Assembly: GCA_902784065.1 (NCBI GenBank)
Contig: CACZTJ010000028.1
Span: forward strand, 1-38,542
DNA length: 38,542 nucleotides
Source: an uncultured Prevotellaceae bacterium
GTDB lineage: Bacteria > Bacteroidota > Bacteroidia > Bacteroidales > Bacteroidaceae
Direction of reading: 5' to 3'
Shown: positions 18,782 through 30,999 of the stretch, one piece after another
Numbering within the stretch: the stretch's first letter is position 1
Layout: each line of letters starts with the position of its first letter
Made by a program: the position numbers and the translations under genes
The notes under the pieces: generated by a model
Seen by the model: the letters and a program-made list of their open reading frames with translations, nothing else
Told to the model about the DNA's origin: nothing
The model's database searches: none

Positions 18782-19895
18782 TTATTTGATAGAGAATTTA
18801 TATGCTGCATGGCTATAGTATTTCTCTCCAGGGTTTAATGTGGGCTGTACCCAGTCTGGATGATTTGGAGAATCGGGATACTTTTGACTTTCCAGACAAA
18901 CGCTGACATGCTTGGGGTAGGTGAGACCGTGCTTACGTGGAATCTTGGCGTCAGCTCCTACACCCTGGAAATTTCCACTATATACCTGTACACCAGGCTC
19001 GTTAGTAAACATCTCCATAAAGATACCTGTCTTGGGAGAATAAAGGCTGGCACAAACCTGAGTATCGTCACCCTTACCATCCTTGTAAGTGTTCAAACAG
19101 AAATTGTGGTCATATCCTGTTGCATTCTGAATCCTCAACAGACTTAATCTCACCAGTGGGGATATAGAGTTTGTCGCTTGGTGTAAAGTTGTCAGCATTA
19201 ACATAGAGTATCATATCATAACCAGGCTGAGAAAAATCACCGCTCAGATTGTAATAGTTATGATTGGTCTGGTTAATGATGGTCGGCTTGTCTGTCTCTG
19301 CTTCCCAAGTCATATCGAGTACATTGTCTGCTGTAACCTTATAGGTCGTAATAGCCAACACTTTGCCAGGGAAACCATTTTCTCCGTCCTTTGCAACGAT
19401 GGTAAGTTTCAGAATAGAATCACCAATCTGTTCAGCCTCATATACCTGATGCATCCAACCTGTGTTGCCGCCACCGTGCAAGCAATTAGGACCATCGTTC
19501 TTCTTCAATTGATATTCTGTGTTGTTTAGTGTGAATTTTCCTTCTTTGATACGGTTTGCGTAACGTCCTACACTTGAACCATAGTCGGATGGTGTGTTGA
19601 TGGTGTCGGCGTATTGGGCAATGTTGTCAAAGCCAAGGACAACATCAGTTAATTTGCCATCCTTGTCAGGAACACAAAGAGAAACAATACGTCCACCATA
19701 GTTGGTAATACAAACCTCCATACCATTGGCATTCTTTAGAGTGTAAAGTTTAACGGGCATTTCTCGAATCGTTGTGTCGAATTTTGCCGCGTCAAGACCT
19801 GATGCTGTTAATTGTGGCATCTTTTTAGCTTCCGAACATGAGAATAACAATGCAACTGCACTGATTCCCATAAAGATAGTTCTTAGTACTTTCAT
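18782..19895 (-). pseudogene. Aldose 1-epimerase lipoprotein (galM-like), internal out-of-frame deletion
   Basis: Start at 19895 (MKVLRTIFMGISAVALLFSC): a lipoprotein signal with lipobox LFSC. The first frame carries family motifs ITNYGGRIVSL, GRYANRIKEGKFTLN, NDGPNCLHGG and NQTNHNYYNLSG, then ends in TGEIKSVEDSECNRI at 19110. The second frame resumes with RIQNATGYDHNFCLN, TNEPGVQVYSGN, VCLESQKYPDSPNHPDW and LNPGEKY to 18782. The stretch that normally joins SVEG to EQL (about 25-30 residues, present in the galM at 22605-23696) is missing. The junction near 19120-19142 suggests the deletion joined two GTTGAGG copies in different frames (V-E-G and Q-L-R). As written, the protein lacks the C-terminal His and Glu catalytic region. 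It is the first gene of the arabinose operon. An assembly error is possible. Confidence 0.85.
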
Positions 19896-19942
19896 TTTTA
19901 CTTGTTTTAAGTTGTTTTTAATATATTGATTGAATTTGAGTG

Positions 19943-19973
19943 TAAAATTACAACTTATTTTTGAACCAACAAG
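19943..19973 (-). promoter_or_regulatory. Candidate promoter and operator of the arabinose operon
   Basis: On the minus strand CTTG (19973-19970), a 19-nt spacer and TAATTTTA (19950-19943) give a near-consensus Bacteroidota promoter, each box with one mismatch. The dyad TGTAATTTTACA (19952-19941) covers the -7 box completely, which is how a repressor such as AraR would act. The leader to the ATG at 19895 is about 45 nt. Confidence 0.5.
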
Positions 19974-19988
19974 TGAAAATGCAGAAAA

Positions 19989-20028
19989 AAATGTGGTAAT
20001 AGTGTAATATTTACACCTTACCACATTT
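19989..20028 (-). terminator. Terminator of the galactose operon with nested dyad
   Basis: Outer arms ATGTGGTAA (19991-19999) and TTACCACAT (20018-20026) enclose inner arms GTGTAA (20002-20007) and TTACAC (20011-20016). On the minus strand the stem is followed by a run of T, so it fits an intrinsic terminator for galK. The inner 15-bp dyad has the same TGTAA/TTACA half-sites as the dyad on the predicted ara -7 box, so it could also be a regulator site. Confidence 0.6.
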
Positions 20029-20041
20029 ATTTAACCTTTAT

Positions 20042-20061
20042 AAACACTAAAAATAGTGTTT
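20042..20061 (-). other. Hairpin just after galK
   Basis: AAACACTA (20042-20049) and TAGTGTTT (20054-20061), perfect 8-bp arms with a 4-nt loop, 13 nt beyond the galK stop. No T-run follows, so it is more likely a 3'-end stabiliser or a helper for the terminator at 19989-20028. Confidence 0.45.
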
Positions 20062-20074
20062 TGGCAGTTCAGAG

Positions 20075-21238
20075 TTAGCAAATTTTGCGTGAACCATCAC
20101 CAATGACAACGTCATAGACTTTTGGTTCATGACCATACTTTTCATTGAAGCGTTTTTTCGCATCTGCAATGAACTTATTGTAGAGATCGTTGCGTACAAG
20201 GTTGATAGTACAACCACCGAATCCACCACCCATGATGCGTGAACCTGTTACACCGTTCTCTTTGGCAACATCGTTCAGGAAATCAAGTTCTTCACAAGAA
20301 ACCTCATAATCCTTTGACAGACCTTCGTGTGTCTTGTACATCATCTCGCCAACCTTCTCGTAGTCGCCTTCATTCAGGGCATCGCAGACTGCTAATACTC
20401 GGTCTTTCTCTCCAAGAACGAACTTGGCTCGCTTGTAGTCCTCTTCACCTACCTCGGCGCGAACTTCATCAAGTTGTTCCCAAGTGCAATCGCGTAACGT
20501 CTCAAACTTAGCTTCCGGATGTTTAGCTTGGATATGCTTAACCACGTTCTCGCATGAGTTACGACGGTCGTTATAAGGCGAACCTGCCAATTGATGCTTT
20601 ACTACAGAGTCGAGCAACACCAGACGGTAGCCATCGGGCTTGAATGGGAAATACTCGAATTCTCGAGAACGGCAATCGAGGCGCATCAGACAGCCTGCCT
20701 TACCGAATACAGAAGCAAACTGGTCCATGATACCACAGTTTACACCGCAGTAGTTGTGCTCGGTAGCCTGTCCTGCAAGTACCATATCCCATTGCGAAAC
20801 CTTGTTCTCACCGAAGAGATCGTTCAGTCCACAAGCAAAGCAGCTCTCCATGGCAGCTGATGATGACATACCGGCACCAAGGGGAACATCGCCTGCAAAG
20901 GCAATATTGAATCCCTTCACGGGAACACCAAGTTTCTTCATCTCCAGAGCGATACCATAGATATAGCGTGCCCAAGAAGTCTTGGGACCTGCAGGGTCAG
21001 AGAGCTTAAAGTCAACACGGTCCTTCAGGTCGATAGCATATGCCATCACAGTATCTTCCGTGCCATTAGCACGCATCTCAGCCATAACACCTTTATCTAC
21101 AGCACCAGGGAATACGAAACCACCATTATAGTCGGTGTGCTCGCCAATCAGGTTGATACGTCCTGGAGATGCATATACGTTACCGGTCTTTCCATCAAAG
21201 TGCTTGATGAAACGGCTTCTTACAAATTCAACATCCAT
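20075..21238 (-). CDS. galK: Galactokinase
   Basis: 387 aa from the ATG at 21238 (MDVEFVRSRF); an upstream ATG ten codons earlier would overlap the permease gene. GHMP kinase that phosphorylates alpha-D-galactose at C1. Signature GRINLIGEHTDYNGG (26-40), motif 2 PLGAGMSSSAAMESCFACGL, and motif 3 GSRIMGGGFGGCTINLV are all intact. Third and last gene of galM-gluP-galK, 26 nt after the permease, followed by hairpins at 20042 and 19989. No galT or UTP-galactose enzyme is in the window. Confidence 0.95.
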   Translation of the reverse strand: MDVEFVRSRFIKHFDGKTGNVYASPGRINLIGEHTDYNGGFVFPGAVDKGVMAEMRANGTEDTVMAYAIDLKDRVDFKLSDPAGPKTSWARYIYGIALEMKKLGVPVKGFNIAFAGDVPLGAGMSSSAAMESCFACGLNDLFGENKVSQWDMVLAGQATEHNYCGVNCGIMDQFASVFGKAGCLMRLDCRSREFEYFPFKPDGYRLVLLDSVVKHQLAGSPYNDRRNSCENVVKHIQAKHPEAKFETLRDCTWEQLDEVRAEVGEEDYKRAKFVLGEKDRVLAVCDALNEGDYEKVGEMMYKTHEGLSKDYEVSCEELDFLNDVAKENGVTGSRIMGGGFGGCTINLVRNDLYNKFIADAKKRFNEKYGHEPKVYDVVIGDGSRKIC

Positions 21239-21264
21239 AATAATTAATAATTTGGGATTTGCGA

Positions 21265-22575
21265 TCAATCAACAGGGATATCCTTATTCACGTTCTTCGA
21301 GCCGATAAGGGCATACCAGAACATGTAGCCCATAGCCAGCAGGGGAACGAAATAGGAAACCATGTAACCAACATTATCGGCAATCAGGTTCTGAACCAGT
21401 GGTAATACACCACCGCCTACAACCATCATCATAAAGAGACCGGATGCCTGTGCGGTGTATTTGCCCAGTCCCTCAGTTGCGAGGTTGAAGATAGATGCCC
21501 ACATGACTGAAGTGCAGAGACCACAGAGAACAAGCAGCATGGCGCTAACGGGAACCTGTGTCATCTCAAACGAAGAACCAGTGAACAAAGGCATAGAAGT
21601 CATAACGGTCTTCGGAATGAAGATTGCCAGTAAGATAAGTATCATACCTGCGCCATTCGTGACAACCATCAGGGTCTTTGACGATACCTTGTCGGCAATG
21701 ACACTGGAACAAAGACGTCCTACGAGCATCAGCAGCCAATAAGTACCAGCCACAAATCCACCAATAGCAGCGGCATTGGACAATAGACCTGCACCCATCT
21801 CGGAAGTGTCGGCGATGTAGAAGTTCAGTGTACCAGGGATACCTACCTCAACACCTACATAGACGAAGATGGCAATGATACCCAGCAGACAGTGACGGAA
21901 TGACCATGCCGAATGCTCGAACTTGGTCTGTGAAGTGATTCGACCGATCTCGGGATCTTTGATGGGGATGAAAGCCAGCACAATGAATGCGGCGGCAAAG
22001 ACAGCCATTGCAATATGAAGCACCAGGTTAATCTCTACGAAGTCAGTCTCCTTGGTTACCTCACCAATGAGGGCACCGACGAGCATAGGCGTCAACGTGC
22101 CAGACAATGAGTTAAGTGTTCCTCCGATAAGGTTCAGCTGGTTACCACGATTTCCACCACCACCCAACAGGTTCAGCATGGGGTTAACCACCGTGTTAAG
22201 CATACATACAGATAAACCTGATACAAATGCTCCTATAAGATAAATGATGTTGTCGCTGTAGCCCTCAAGAGCCTCGAAACCTGAGATAAACTGGATCAGT
22301 ACACCGATGAATCCAACGAGAATACCAATCATGGCAGTCTTCTTATAGCCAACGCGGGTCAGCATCTTACCTGCGGGAATACCCATGAACAGGTAAGCGA
22401 AGAAGTTCATAAAGTTGCCCAGCATGGCTAATGTGTTGGAACCACCAACTTCAGGGTCGTTTTTCATTACGACACCGATAGGTGCAGCAAGATTGGTTAC
22501 AAACGCAATCATTGCATAAAGAAACATCATTGTGATAATCGCAATGATGCTTCCGTTTTGTTTTTGATTACTCAT
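21265..22575 (-). CDS. gluP: MFS glucose/galactose (FucP-type) permease
   Basis: 436 aa, 12 membrane helices, major facilitator superfamily, FHS (FucP/GluP) branch. Features: FMNFFAYLFMGIPAGKMLTRVGYKKTAMIG between helices 2 and 3, the LNTVVNPMLNLLGG segment seen in bacterial glucose/galactose transporters, and RGNQLNLIGGTLNSLSGTLTP. It probably imports D-galactose or glucose with H+. It lies between the intact galM and galK genes, with a 29-nt gap to galM, which supports galactose. Confidence 0.88.
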   Translation of the reverse strand: MSNQKQNGSIIAIITMMFLYAMIAFVTNLAAPIGVVMKNDPEVGGSNTLAMLGNFMNFFAYLFMGIPAGKMLTRVGYKKTAMIGILVGFIGVLIQFISGFEALEGYSDNIIYLIGAFVSGLSVCMLNTVVNPMLNLLGGGGNRGNQLNLIGGTLNSLSGTLTPMLVGALIGEVTKETDFVEINLVLHIAMAVFAAAFIVLAFIPIKDPEIGRITSQTKFEHSAWSFRHCLLGIIAIFVYVGVEVGIPGTLNFYIADTSEMGAGLLSNAAAIGGFVAGTYWLLMLVGRLCSSVIADKVSSKTLMVVTNGAGMILILLAIFIPKTVMTSMPLFTGSSFEMTQVPVSAMLLVLCGLCTSVMWASIFNLATEGLGKYTAQASGLFMMMVVGGGVLPLVQNLIADNVGYMVSYFVPLLAMGYMFWYALIGSKNVNKDIPVD

Positions 22576-22604
22576 ATATTATATTATAAATAATGTACAA
22601 GATA

Positions 22605-23696
22605 TTATTCAACTACTCCAAATCTGTAGATGGTCTTCTGCTTGTAGCGCTGACCGGGATTCAGAACAACGCTTGGGAAGTAGGGACGGTTTGGTGTATC
22701 GGGGAAATGCTGTGTCTCCAGACATACTGCTGAGCGACGTGGGAATGTGCAACCGTTGGCGCCCTTATAACCTGTAGCAAAGTTTGCTGTGTAAAGCTGC
22801 ATGCCGGGCTCTGTTGTATAACACTCCAAGGTACGACCGCTCTTAGGATCTGTTACTCTTGCTGCAAAGCTTAACTCACCTTCCTCGCGCTTGTTCAGTA
22901 CATAGTTGTGATCATAACCATGTCCGAACTTAATCTGCTCGTTGTCAGCATCGATTTCCTGTCCGAAGGTCTTGGGCTTACGGAAGTCAAATGGAGTTCC
23001 TTCAACCTTTAAGATCTCACCTGTTGGGATAGCTGTCTCGTCAGTGGGAAGATAGAAGTCTGCATTGATCTCACAGATCTGATCCTCAATGGTAGGTGTG
23101 GGATCTGCAGCACCTGCCAGACAGAAGAATGCGTGATGAGTAAGGTTCACGATGGTCTTCTTGTTGGTGGTTGCAAGATACTCAATCACCAGTTCGTTGA
23201 GGTCGGTAAATGTGAATTCTACCGTCACATCCAACTCGCCTGTGTAGCCTTCCTCTCCGTATGAAGAGATACGGTGCAGGGCAAGAGCGCGGGGACCCAT
23301 CTGACGTGCATCCCATACCTTGGCATTGAAGCCAACAGCACCTCCATGCAGATGATTCGGACCATCGTTAAGGGCCAGCTGATAATCCTTTCCATTAAGC
23401 GTGAACTGTCCCTTGCAGATACGATTACCCCAGCGACCAATCAGTGTTGAGAGGTAGGGCTCCTTGCCGCTTGTGAGCTGCTGGATACTGTCGTGTCCCT
23501 GAATAACGTTAGCTACTTTACCGTCTTTGCCTGGTACCATAATAGCACAAATAGCACCACCATAGTTGGAGATAGCTACTTCGTAACCTTTACGGTTTCT
23601 CAGGAAATACAAATCGGTTTTTTTACCATTAATGGTGGTCTGGAAGTTTTCTCTCTTCAGACCACAAAGATTCGCTGTTTCTGTTATGTTTGCCAT
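22605..23696 (-). CDS. galM: Aldose 1-epimerase (galactose mutarotase)
   Basis: 363 aa, no signal peptide, so cytoplasmic. It interconverts beta- and alpha-galactose so that galactokinase gets the alpha form. Motifs: ISNYGGAICAIMVPGKDGK, GRWGNRICKGQFTLNGK, NDGPNHLHGG, the catalytic His in NLTHHAFFCLAG, GYDHNYVLN, TTEPGMQLYTAN and the catalytic Glu in VCLETQHFPDTPN. It keeps the EGTPFDFRKPKTFGQEI...EQI stretch that the damaged copy at 18782-19895 lacks. Head of the galM-gluP-galK operon. Confidence 0.94.
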   Translation of the reverse strand: MANITETANLCGLKRENFQTTINGKKTDLYFLRNRKGYEVAISNYGGAICAIMVPGKDGKVANVIQGHDSIQQLTSGKEPYLSTLIGRWGNRICKGQFTLNGKDYQLALNDGPNHLHGGAVGFNAKVWDARQMGPRALALHRISSYGEEGYTGELDVTVEFTFTDLNELVIEYLATTNKKTIVNLTHHAFFCLAGAADPTPTIEDQICEINADFYLPTDETAIPTGEILKVEGTPFDFRKPKTFGQEIDADNEQIKFGHGYDHNYVLNKREEGELSFAARVTDPKSGRTLECYTTEPGMQLYTANFATGYKGANGCTFPRRSAVCLETQHFPDTPNRPYFPSVVLNPGQRYKQKTIYRFGVVE

Positions 23697-23714
23697 ATCT
23701 AAAATATGTTTTTA

Positions 23715-23738
23715 GTTACGTATTTTTTGCAAAGTAAC
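23715..23738 (-). promoter_or_regulatory. Promoter-like dyad upstream of galM
   Basis: GTTAC (23715-23719) and GTAAC (23734-23738) flank a minus-strand TTACTTTG (23737-23730), one mismatch from TAnnTTTG. No -33 box at the normal distance is clear. It is the only promoter-like site in the 105-nt gap before galM. Confidence 0.3.
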
Positions 23739-23801
23739 AGAAAAAAATCCAAATGGACTAATAAATCAACGAAAAAAATGTTTCTTATGTATTAAAAAAC
23801 G

Positions 23802-25115
23802 CTAAATGCAGTTTTTTAGGAACTCTGCGACCACATAACTGCTACCTCCAATGAACACAAAGTCCTTTTCTTCGGCAGCTTTTTGTGCAGCATGATAGGC
23901 GCTTGCAACATCAGGATAGCTGTCTCCATGGAGTCCTAGTTCCTGTCCGTACAACTTCAAGACCCCTTCAGAGGCAGAGCGCTTGTTGTTGGCTTTTGTA
24001 AAATAATAGGTGGCATCCTTAGGCAACAGGGCCATTACACCTGGAATGTCCTTGTCTTCCACCATACCAAACACAATATGACGATGCTTGCAAGGTACAT
24101 TTTTCAATTGCTCTCCTAAGTAGATCCATCCAGGTACATTATGTCCGGTATCGCAGATGGTTAACGGGTGGTCTTTTACTTTCTGCCAACGGCCTTTCAA
24201 ACCTGTCAGATCGCATACTTGTTTAAAACCTAACCTGATCTCCCTGTTCCTGCAAGGTTCTTCTGGAATGGTATTGAGAGGATACATCAACCCGATTTCC
24301 TCCAGTTTCCTGATAGCACAGAGAATGGTATTGGTATTATTCTTCTGATAATATCCTGATAGTTCCGCTTCTAAGATGCCATCATGCACAGTGTGATAGA
24401 GTAAACCGCTGTCTGAGGGCGTGCAGTCAATGACCTCGCGCTGATCTTCAGCAAAGGTGATGGGTGCTTTGATTTCTGCTGCCATCACTTCGAAGATCTG
24501 GCGTGTTTCAGGAGTTGTCTCGCCGATAACAACAGGTGTCTTGGGCTTTATGATGCCTGCTTTCTCCATGGCTATCTGCTCCAATGTACTTCCCAGAAAT
24601 TGAGTGTGGTCAAGCCCGATGTTTGTAATGATGGAAAGAGTGGGGGAAATGATGTTGGTACAATCCAATCGTCCTCCCATTCCTGTTTCAATAACGGCGA
24701 TATCCACAGCTTTGTCGGCAAAATACTTAAAGGCCATAGCCGTCACTAACTCAAAGAAAGTGGGTTTTAGCGGTTCAAAGAATACTTTCTCGTTTTGGAC
24801 AAAGTCAATGACATAATCTTCTGGGATGGGATTGCCGTTGATGCGGATACGTTCACTGAAATCAACAAGATGTGGTGATGTGTATAGACCAACCTTATAG
24901 CCGCACATCTGAAGGATAGCAGATATCGTATGAGCGCAAGAGCCTTTACCGTTGGTTCCGGCAATATGGATCGTGCGATATTTCCGATGGGGATGACCGA
25001 AATGCTCATCAAGCTTGATGCTGTTTTCCAATCCCTCTTTGTAACCACTGGCCCCCTGTCGCTCAAACATGGGTAGCTGGTTATATAGATAATCACACGT
25101 CTCCTGATATGTCAT
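23802..25115 (-). CDS. folC: Bifunctional folylpolyglutamate synthase/dihydrofolate synthase
   Basis: 437 aa, Mur-ligase-like ATP-dependent enzyme that adds glutamate to dihydropteroate and to folates. Motifs: the P-loop IAGTNGKGSCAHTISAIL, the omega-loop LYTSPHLVDFSERIRING, KYFADKAVDIAVIETGMGGRLDCTN, ITNIGLDHTQFLGSTLEQIAMEKAGIIK, LKGRWQ and CDTGHNVPGW in the C-terminal domain. It begins 26 nt after dnaJ on the same strand, so it may be read through from the chaperone genes. Confidence 0.94.
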   Translation of the reverse strand: MTYQETCDYLYNQLPMFERQGASGYKEGLENSIKLDEHFGHPHRKYRTIHIAGTNGKGSCAHTISAILQMCGYKVGLYTSPHLVDFSERIRINGNPIPEDYVIDFVQNEKVFFEPLKPTFFELVTAMAFKYFADKAVDIAVIETGMGGRLDCTNIISPTLSIITNIGLDHTQFLGSTLEQIAMEKAGIIKPKTPVVIGETTPETRQIFEVMAAEIKAPITFAEDQREVIDCTPSDSGLLYHTVHDGILEAELSGYYQKNNTNTILCAIRKLEEIGLMYPLNTIPEEPCRNREIRLGFKQVCDLTGLKGRWQKVKDHPLTICDTGHNVPGWIYLGEQLKNVPCKHRHIVFGMVEDKDIPGVMALLPKDATYYFTKANNKRSASEGVLKLYGQELGLHGDSYPDVASAYHAAQKAAEEKDFVFIGGSSYVVAEFLKNCI

Positions 25116-25141
25116 ATCGTATTCCCCCTTTCTCCTTATTC

Positions 25142-26302
25142 TTAGTTAAAATAGTTCTTGAACCGTTGGAAAATAGAATCCTTTGTCTGTTTGTCGCCCT
25201 TGAAGTTGTCGCTATCACGAAACTGCTCAATGGCTGTCTTCTCTTCACGACTCAGCGTACGAGGCACATAGACACTGATATTGACCACCAGATCGCCTTT
25301 CCCGTTACCATAACCATGTACGGCAGGAAGACCCTTGCCACGTAAACGGATCGTCTTGCCTGGCTGGGTGCCATTCTCCAGTTTTACCTTCAGTTTTGTA
25401 CCTTCAATCGTTGGAATCTCAACATCCCCACCAAGTGCAGCTGTTGGGAAGTCTAACAGAAGATTGTATATCAAGTCGTTGCCATCACGCACAAAGGTGT
25501 CGTGCTCTTCTTCCTCAATAAACACCTGAATATCACCATATACACCATTGTGCTTACCCGCATTACCTTTGCCAGGAACATTGACAACCATACCTTCAGC
25601 GACACCAGCGGGAATACTGATCTCAACAACTTCCTCGCCTTTCTTAACACCAGAACCGCCACATTCGTGACATTTGTTCTTAATCACCTGGCCTTCACCG
25701 CCGCAGACAGGGCAGACACTTTGCTGCTGCATCATGCCAAAGATACTTTGTGTGGTATGAGTGATGACGCCGGAACCATGACATGTCTGACAGGTCTCTT
25801 TGCCACTGCCATCCTCGGCACCTGTTCCATGACAGTGATCGCAAGGCACGTCTTTACGAACCTTGAACTTCTTGGTGACACCTTTGTTGATCTCCTCCAA
25901 GGTCAGCTTTACCTTCAGACGCAGGTCACTGCCTCTGTGCTGTTGTGGACGGCGAGAACCACCACCAAAGCCTCCGAAGCCATGACCTCCAAAGATATCA
26001 CCAAACATGGAGAAGATATCATCCATGTTCATAGAGGTACCTCCAAATCCACCGAAGTCGAAGCCGCTACCCATGTTCGGACCATCAAAGCCAAACTGGT
26101 CATACTGCTTACGAGTCTTGGGGTCATGCAAGACGTTATAGGCTTCTGCTGCCTCCTTGAATTTCTCCTCGGCTTCTTTGTCGCCAGGATTACGATCGGG
26201 GTGATACTTGATGGCTATCTTTCGATAGGCCTTCTTGATCTCATCTTCTGAAGCGTTTTTCTCAACGCCCAGCACCTCGTAGTAGTCGCGTTTCTGTGCC
26301 AT
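25142..26302 (-). CDS. dnaJ: Chaperone DnaJ (Hsp40)
   Basis: 386 aa, type I DnaJ. The J-domain with [27 protein letters not shown] (HPD motif) stimulates DnaK. A Gly/Phe-rich linker ([12 protein letters not shown] to [12 protein letters not shown]) follows, then four zinc repeats [24 protein letters not shown] and CHECGGSG, and the C-terminal substrate-binding domains with [19 protein letters not shown]. It begins 1 nt after grpE. DnaK itself is not in the window. Confidence 0.97.
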   Translation of the reverse strand: MAQKRDYYEVLGVEKNASEDEIKKAYRKIAIKYHPDRNPGDKEAEEKFKEAAEAYNVLHDPKTRKQYDQFGFDGPNMGSGFDFGGFGGTSMNMDDIFSMFGDIFGGHGFGGFGGGSRRPQQHRGSDLRLKVKLTLEEINKGVTKKFKVRKDVPCDHCHGTGAEDGSGKETCQTCHGSGVITHTTQSIFGMMQQQSVCPVCGGEGQVIKNKCHECGGSGVKKGEEVVEISIPAGVAEGMVVNVPGKGNAGKHNGVYGDIQVFIEEEEHDTFVRDGNDLIYNLLLDFPTAALGGDVEIPTIEGTKLKVKLENGTQPGKTIRLRGKGLPAVHGYGNGKGDLVVNISVYVPRTLSREEKTAIEQFRDSDNFKGDKQTKDSIFQRFKNYFN

Positions 26303-26303
26303 A

Positions 26304-26885
26304 TTATTGTCCTACTGCCACTTTAGCGTGGCGAATTACTTTATCATTAAGTTTATAACCTTCCTGCAGACAGTCGATGACCTTGCCTTTTTTGTCATCA
26401 CCCATACCAGGAACCATAGCTACTGCATCATGGACGTCGGTGTCAAAGTCGGCATCCTTCGTGTCGATCTTGCTCACACCCTGAGCCTCCAGTGTCTTCA
26501 TGAATTTCTGATAGATGAGTGTCATTCCCTCACGGAGCACCTCAGGATCATCGGTCTTTGTACCGTTCTCGATGGCACGCTCCATATCATCGAGGACAGG
26601 CAGAATAGCAGTGATGACTTTCTCACCGCCGTTCAGGATCAGTTCAGTACGCTCCTTTAATGTGCGCTTACGGTAATTGTCGAACTCAGCAGCCTTATAA
26701 AGCAACTGTGTCTTCAATTCCTCAATCTCTTCCTGAGCCTTCTCCAGCGGGTCTTTCTCTGCTTCTTCCTCCTGCTGATCTGCAGTTTCTTCTGCCGTAT
26801 TCTCTGCTGACTCTTTGTCAGTCTCTTCTATCGGAGCCTCTTCAAGAGTCTCCTCTCCCTCAATGTTGATATCTTTTTCTGTCAT
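26304..26885 (-). CDS. grpE: Nucleotide exchange factor GrpE
   Basis: 193 aa. The first 60 residues are very acidic and low-complexity ([19 protein letters not shown]), typical of GrpE. A long coiled coil follows ([28 protein letters not shown]), then the four-helix and beta-domain with [12 protein letters not shown] and the C-terminal [17 protein letters not shown] motif. GrpE releases ADP from DnaK. It sits 49 nt after the ABC-F gene and 1 nt before dnaJ. In the gap a TTTG box is present but no good -7 box, so its promoter is unclear. Confidence 0.95.
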   Translation of the reverse strand: MTEKDINIEGEETLEEAPIEETDKESAENTAEETADQQEEEAEKDPLEKAQEEIEELKTQLLYKAAEFDNYRKRTLKERTELILNGGEKVITAILPVLDDMERAIENGTKTDDPEVLREGMTLIYQKFMKTLEAQGVSKIDTKDADFDTDVHDAVAMVPGMGDDKKGKVIDCLQEGYKLNDKVIRHAKVAVGQ

Positions 26886-26934
26886 AATAGCAATGTTTTA
26901 ACGTTCTGAAAACCTCTATGCAAATTTCGTGCCA

Positions 26935-29888
<2,954 letters not shown>

Positions 29889-29908
29889 AATTAATATAAC
29901 AGAGAAAT

Positions 29909-30967
29909 ATGGAAAAAATTGATTTGAATGGAAAAACTGTCTTGGTGACGGGTGCTGCGGGATTTATTGGCAGTAACTTGGTGAAGCGCCTTTTTCAGGA
30001 CTTTCAAGGAACAACCATCGTGGGAATTGATAATATGAATGATTATTATGATCCTACGTTGAAAGAATATCGACTCAAGGAGTTGGACAACTGCGTGCCT
30101 GAAGGTACAGTCTGGCAGTTTATGAAGGGGGATATTGCCGATAAGGTGACGATCGATGGGTTGTTTGAGACATATAAGCCTCAGGTCGTGGTGAACCTTG
30201 CGGCTCAGGCAGGCGTAAGGTATTCGATTACGAATCCCGATGCTTATATCCAGTCGAACATGATTGGCTTCTACAATATCCTTGAGGCCTGTCGTCATCA
30301 TCCTGTTGAACATTTGGTCTATGCCTCTTCATCGAGCGTATATGGCGGTAATAAGAAAGTGCCGTTCTCAACGGATGACAGAGTGGATAATCCTGTGAGC
30401 CTGTATGCTGCCACCAAGAAGAGCAACGAGTTGATGGCGCACTGTTATTCGAAACTGTATGATATCCCATCGACAGGTCTGCGCTTCTTTACGGTTTATG
30501 GGCCTGCAGGAAGACCGGATATGGCTTATTTCGGCTTTACGAATAAATTGCTGAAGGGTGATACCATTCAGATTTTCAACTATGGCAACTGCCGCAGGGA
30601 TTTTACCTATGTGGATGACATCGTAGAAGGTGTTGTGCGTGTGATGCAGGGTGCGCCGGAACGCAAGAAGGGCGATGACGGGCTGCCTGTTCCTCCGTAT
30701 GCAGTCTATAACATCGGTGGTGGTCAGCCAGAGAACTTGCTGGACTTCGTGAATATCCTGCAGGAGGAGTTAGTGCGTGCTGGTGTTCTGCCAGAGGACT
30801 TTGACTTTGAGGCGCACAAGCAGTTGGTGCCGATGCAACCAGGTGATGTGCCAACGACCTATGCAGATGCCGCAGCCCTTGAACGTGACTATGGGTTTAC
30901 GCCGAAGATCACATTGAGAGAAGGACTTCGGAAATTTGCAGAGTGGTATAAATCATACTATCAATAA
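29909..30967 (+). CDS. NAD-dependent nucleotide-sugar epimerase, probable UDP-glucuronate 4-epimerase
   Basis: 352 aa, extended short-chain dehydrogenase fold. N-terminal NAD-binding GAAGFIGSNL (GxxGxxG), then DNMNDYYDPTLKEYRL, which is characteristic of UDP-glucuronate 4-epimerases, NLAAQAGVRYSITNP, the catalytic YASSSSVYGG and YAATKKSNE (Tyr-x3-Lys), RFFTVYGPAGRPDMAYFGFT and RDFTYVDDIVEGV. It would make UDP-galacturonate for surface polysaccharide. It is 20 nt after the fusion gene and probably in one transcript with it, ended by the hairpin at 30972-30998. Confidence 0.88.
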   Translation: MEKIDLNGKTVLVTGAAGFIGSNLVKRLFQDFQGTTIVGIDNMNDYYDPTLKEYRLKELDNCVPEGTVWQFMKGDIADKVTIDGLFETYKPQVVVNLAAQAGVRYSITNPDAYIQSNMIGFYNILEACRHHPVEHLVYASSSSVYGGNKKVPFSTDDRVDNPVSLYAATKKSNELMAHCYSKLYDIPSTGLRFFTVYGPAGRPDMAYFGFTNKLLKGDTIQIFNYGNCRRDFTYVDDIVEGVVRVMQGAPERKKGDDGLPVPPYAVYNIGGGQPENLLDFVNILQEELVRAGVLPEDFDFEAHKQLVPMQPGDVPTTYADAAALERDYGFTPKITLREGLRKFAEWYKSYYQ

Positions 30968-30971
30968 AAAC

Positions 30972-30998
30972 AATGGTGAGCCAAACAGGCTCACCATT
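30972..30998. terminator. Bidirectional terminator
   Basis: AATGGTGAGCC (30972-30982), loop AAACA, GGCTCACCATT (30988-30998): a perfect 11-bp stem between the convergent epimerase and hisB stops. A-rich before and AT-rich after, so usable in both directions. Confidence 0.8.
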
Positions 30999-30999
30999 A

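Noticed and set aside
25502..26251. 249-codon plus-strand frame opposite dnaJ
   Set aside because: Antisense to the Gly- and Cys-rich parts of dnaJ, low-complexity Thr-rich translation, no family resemblance.
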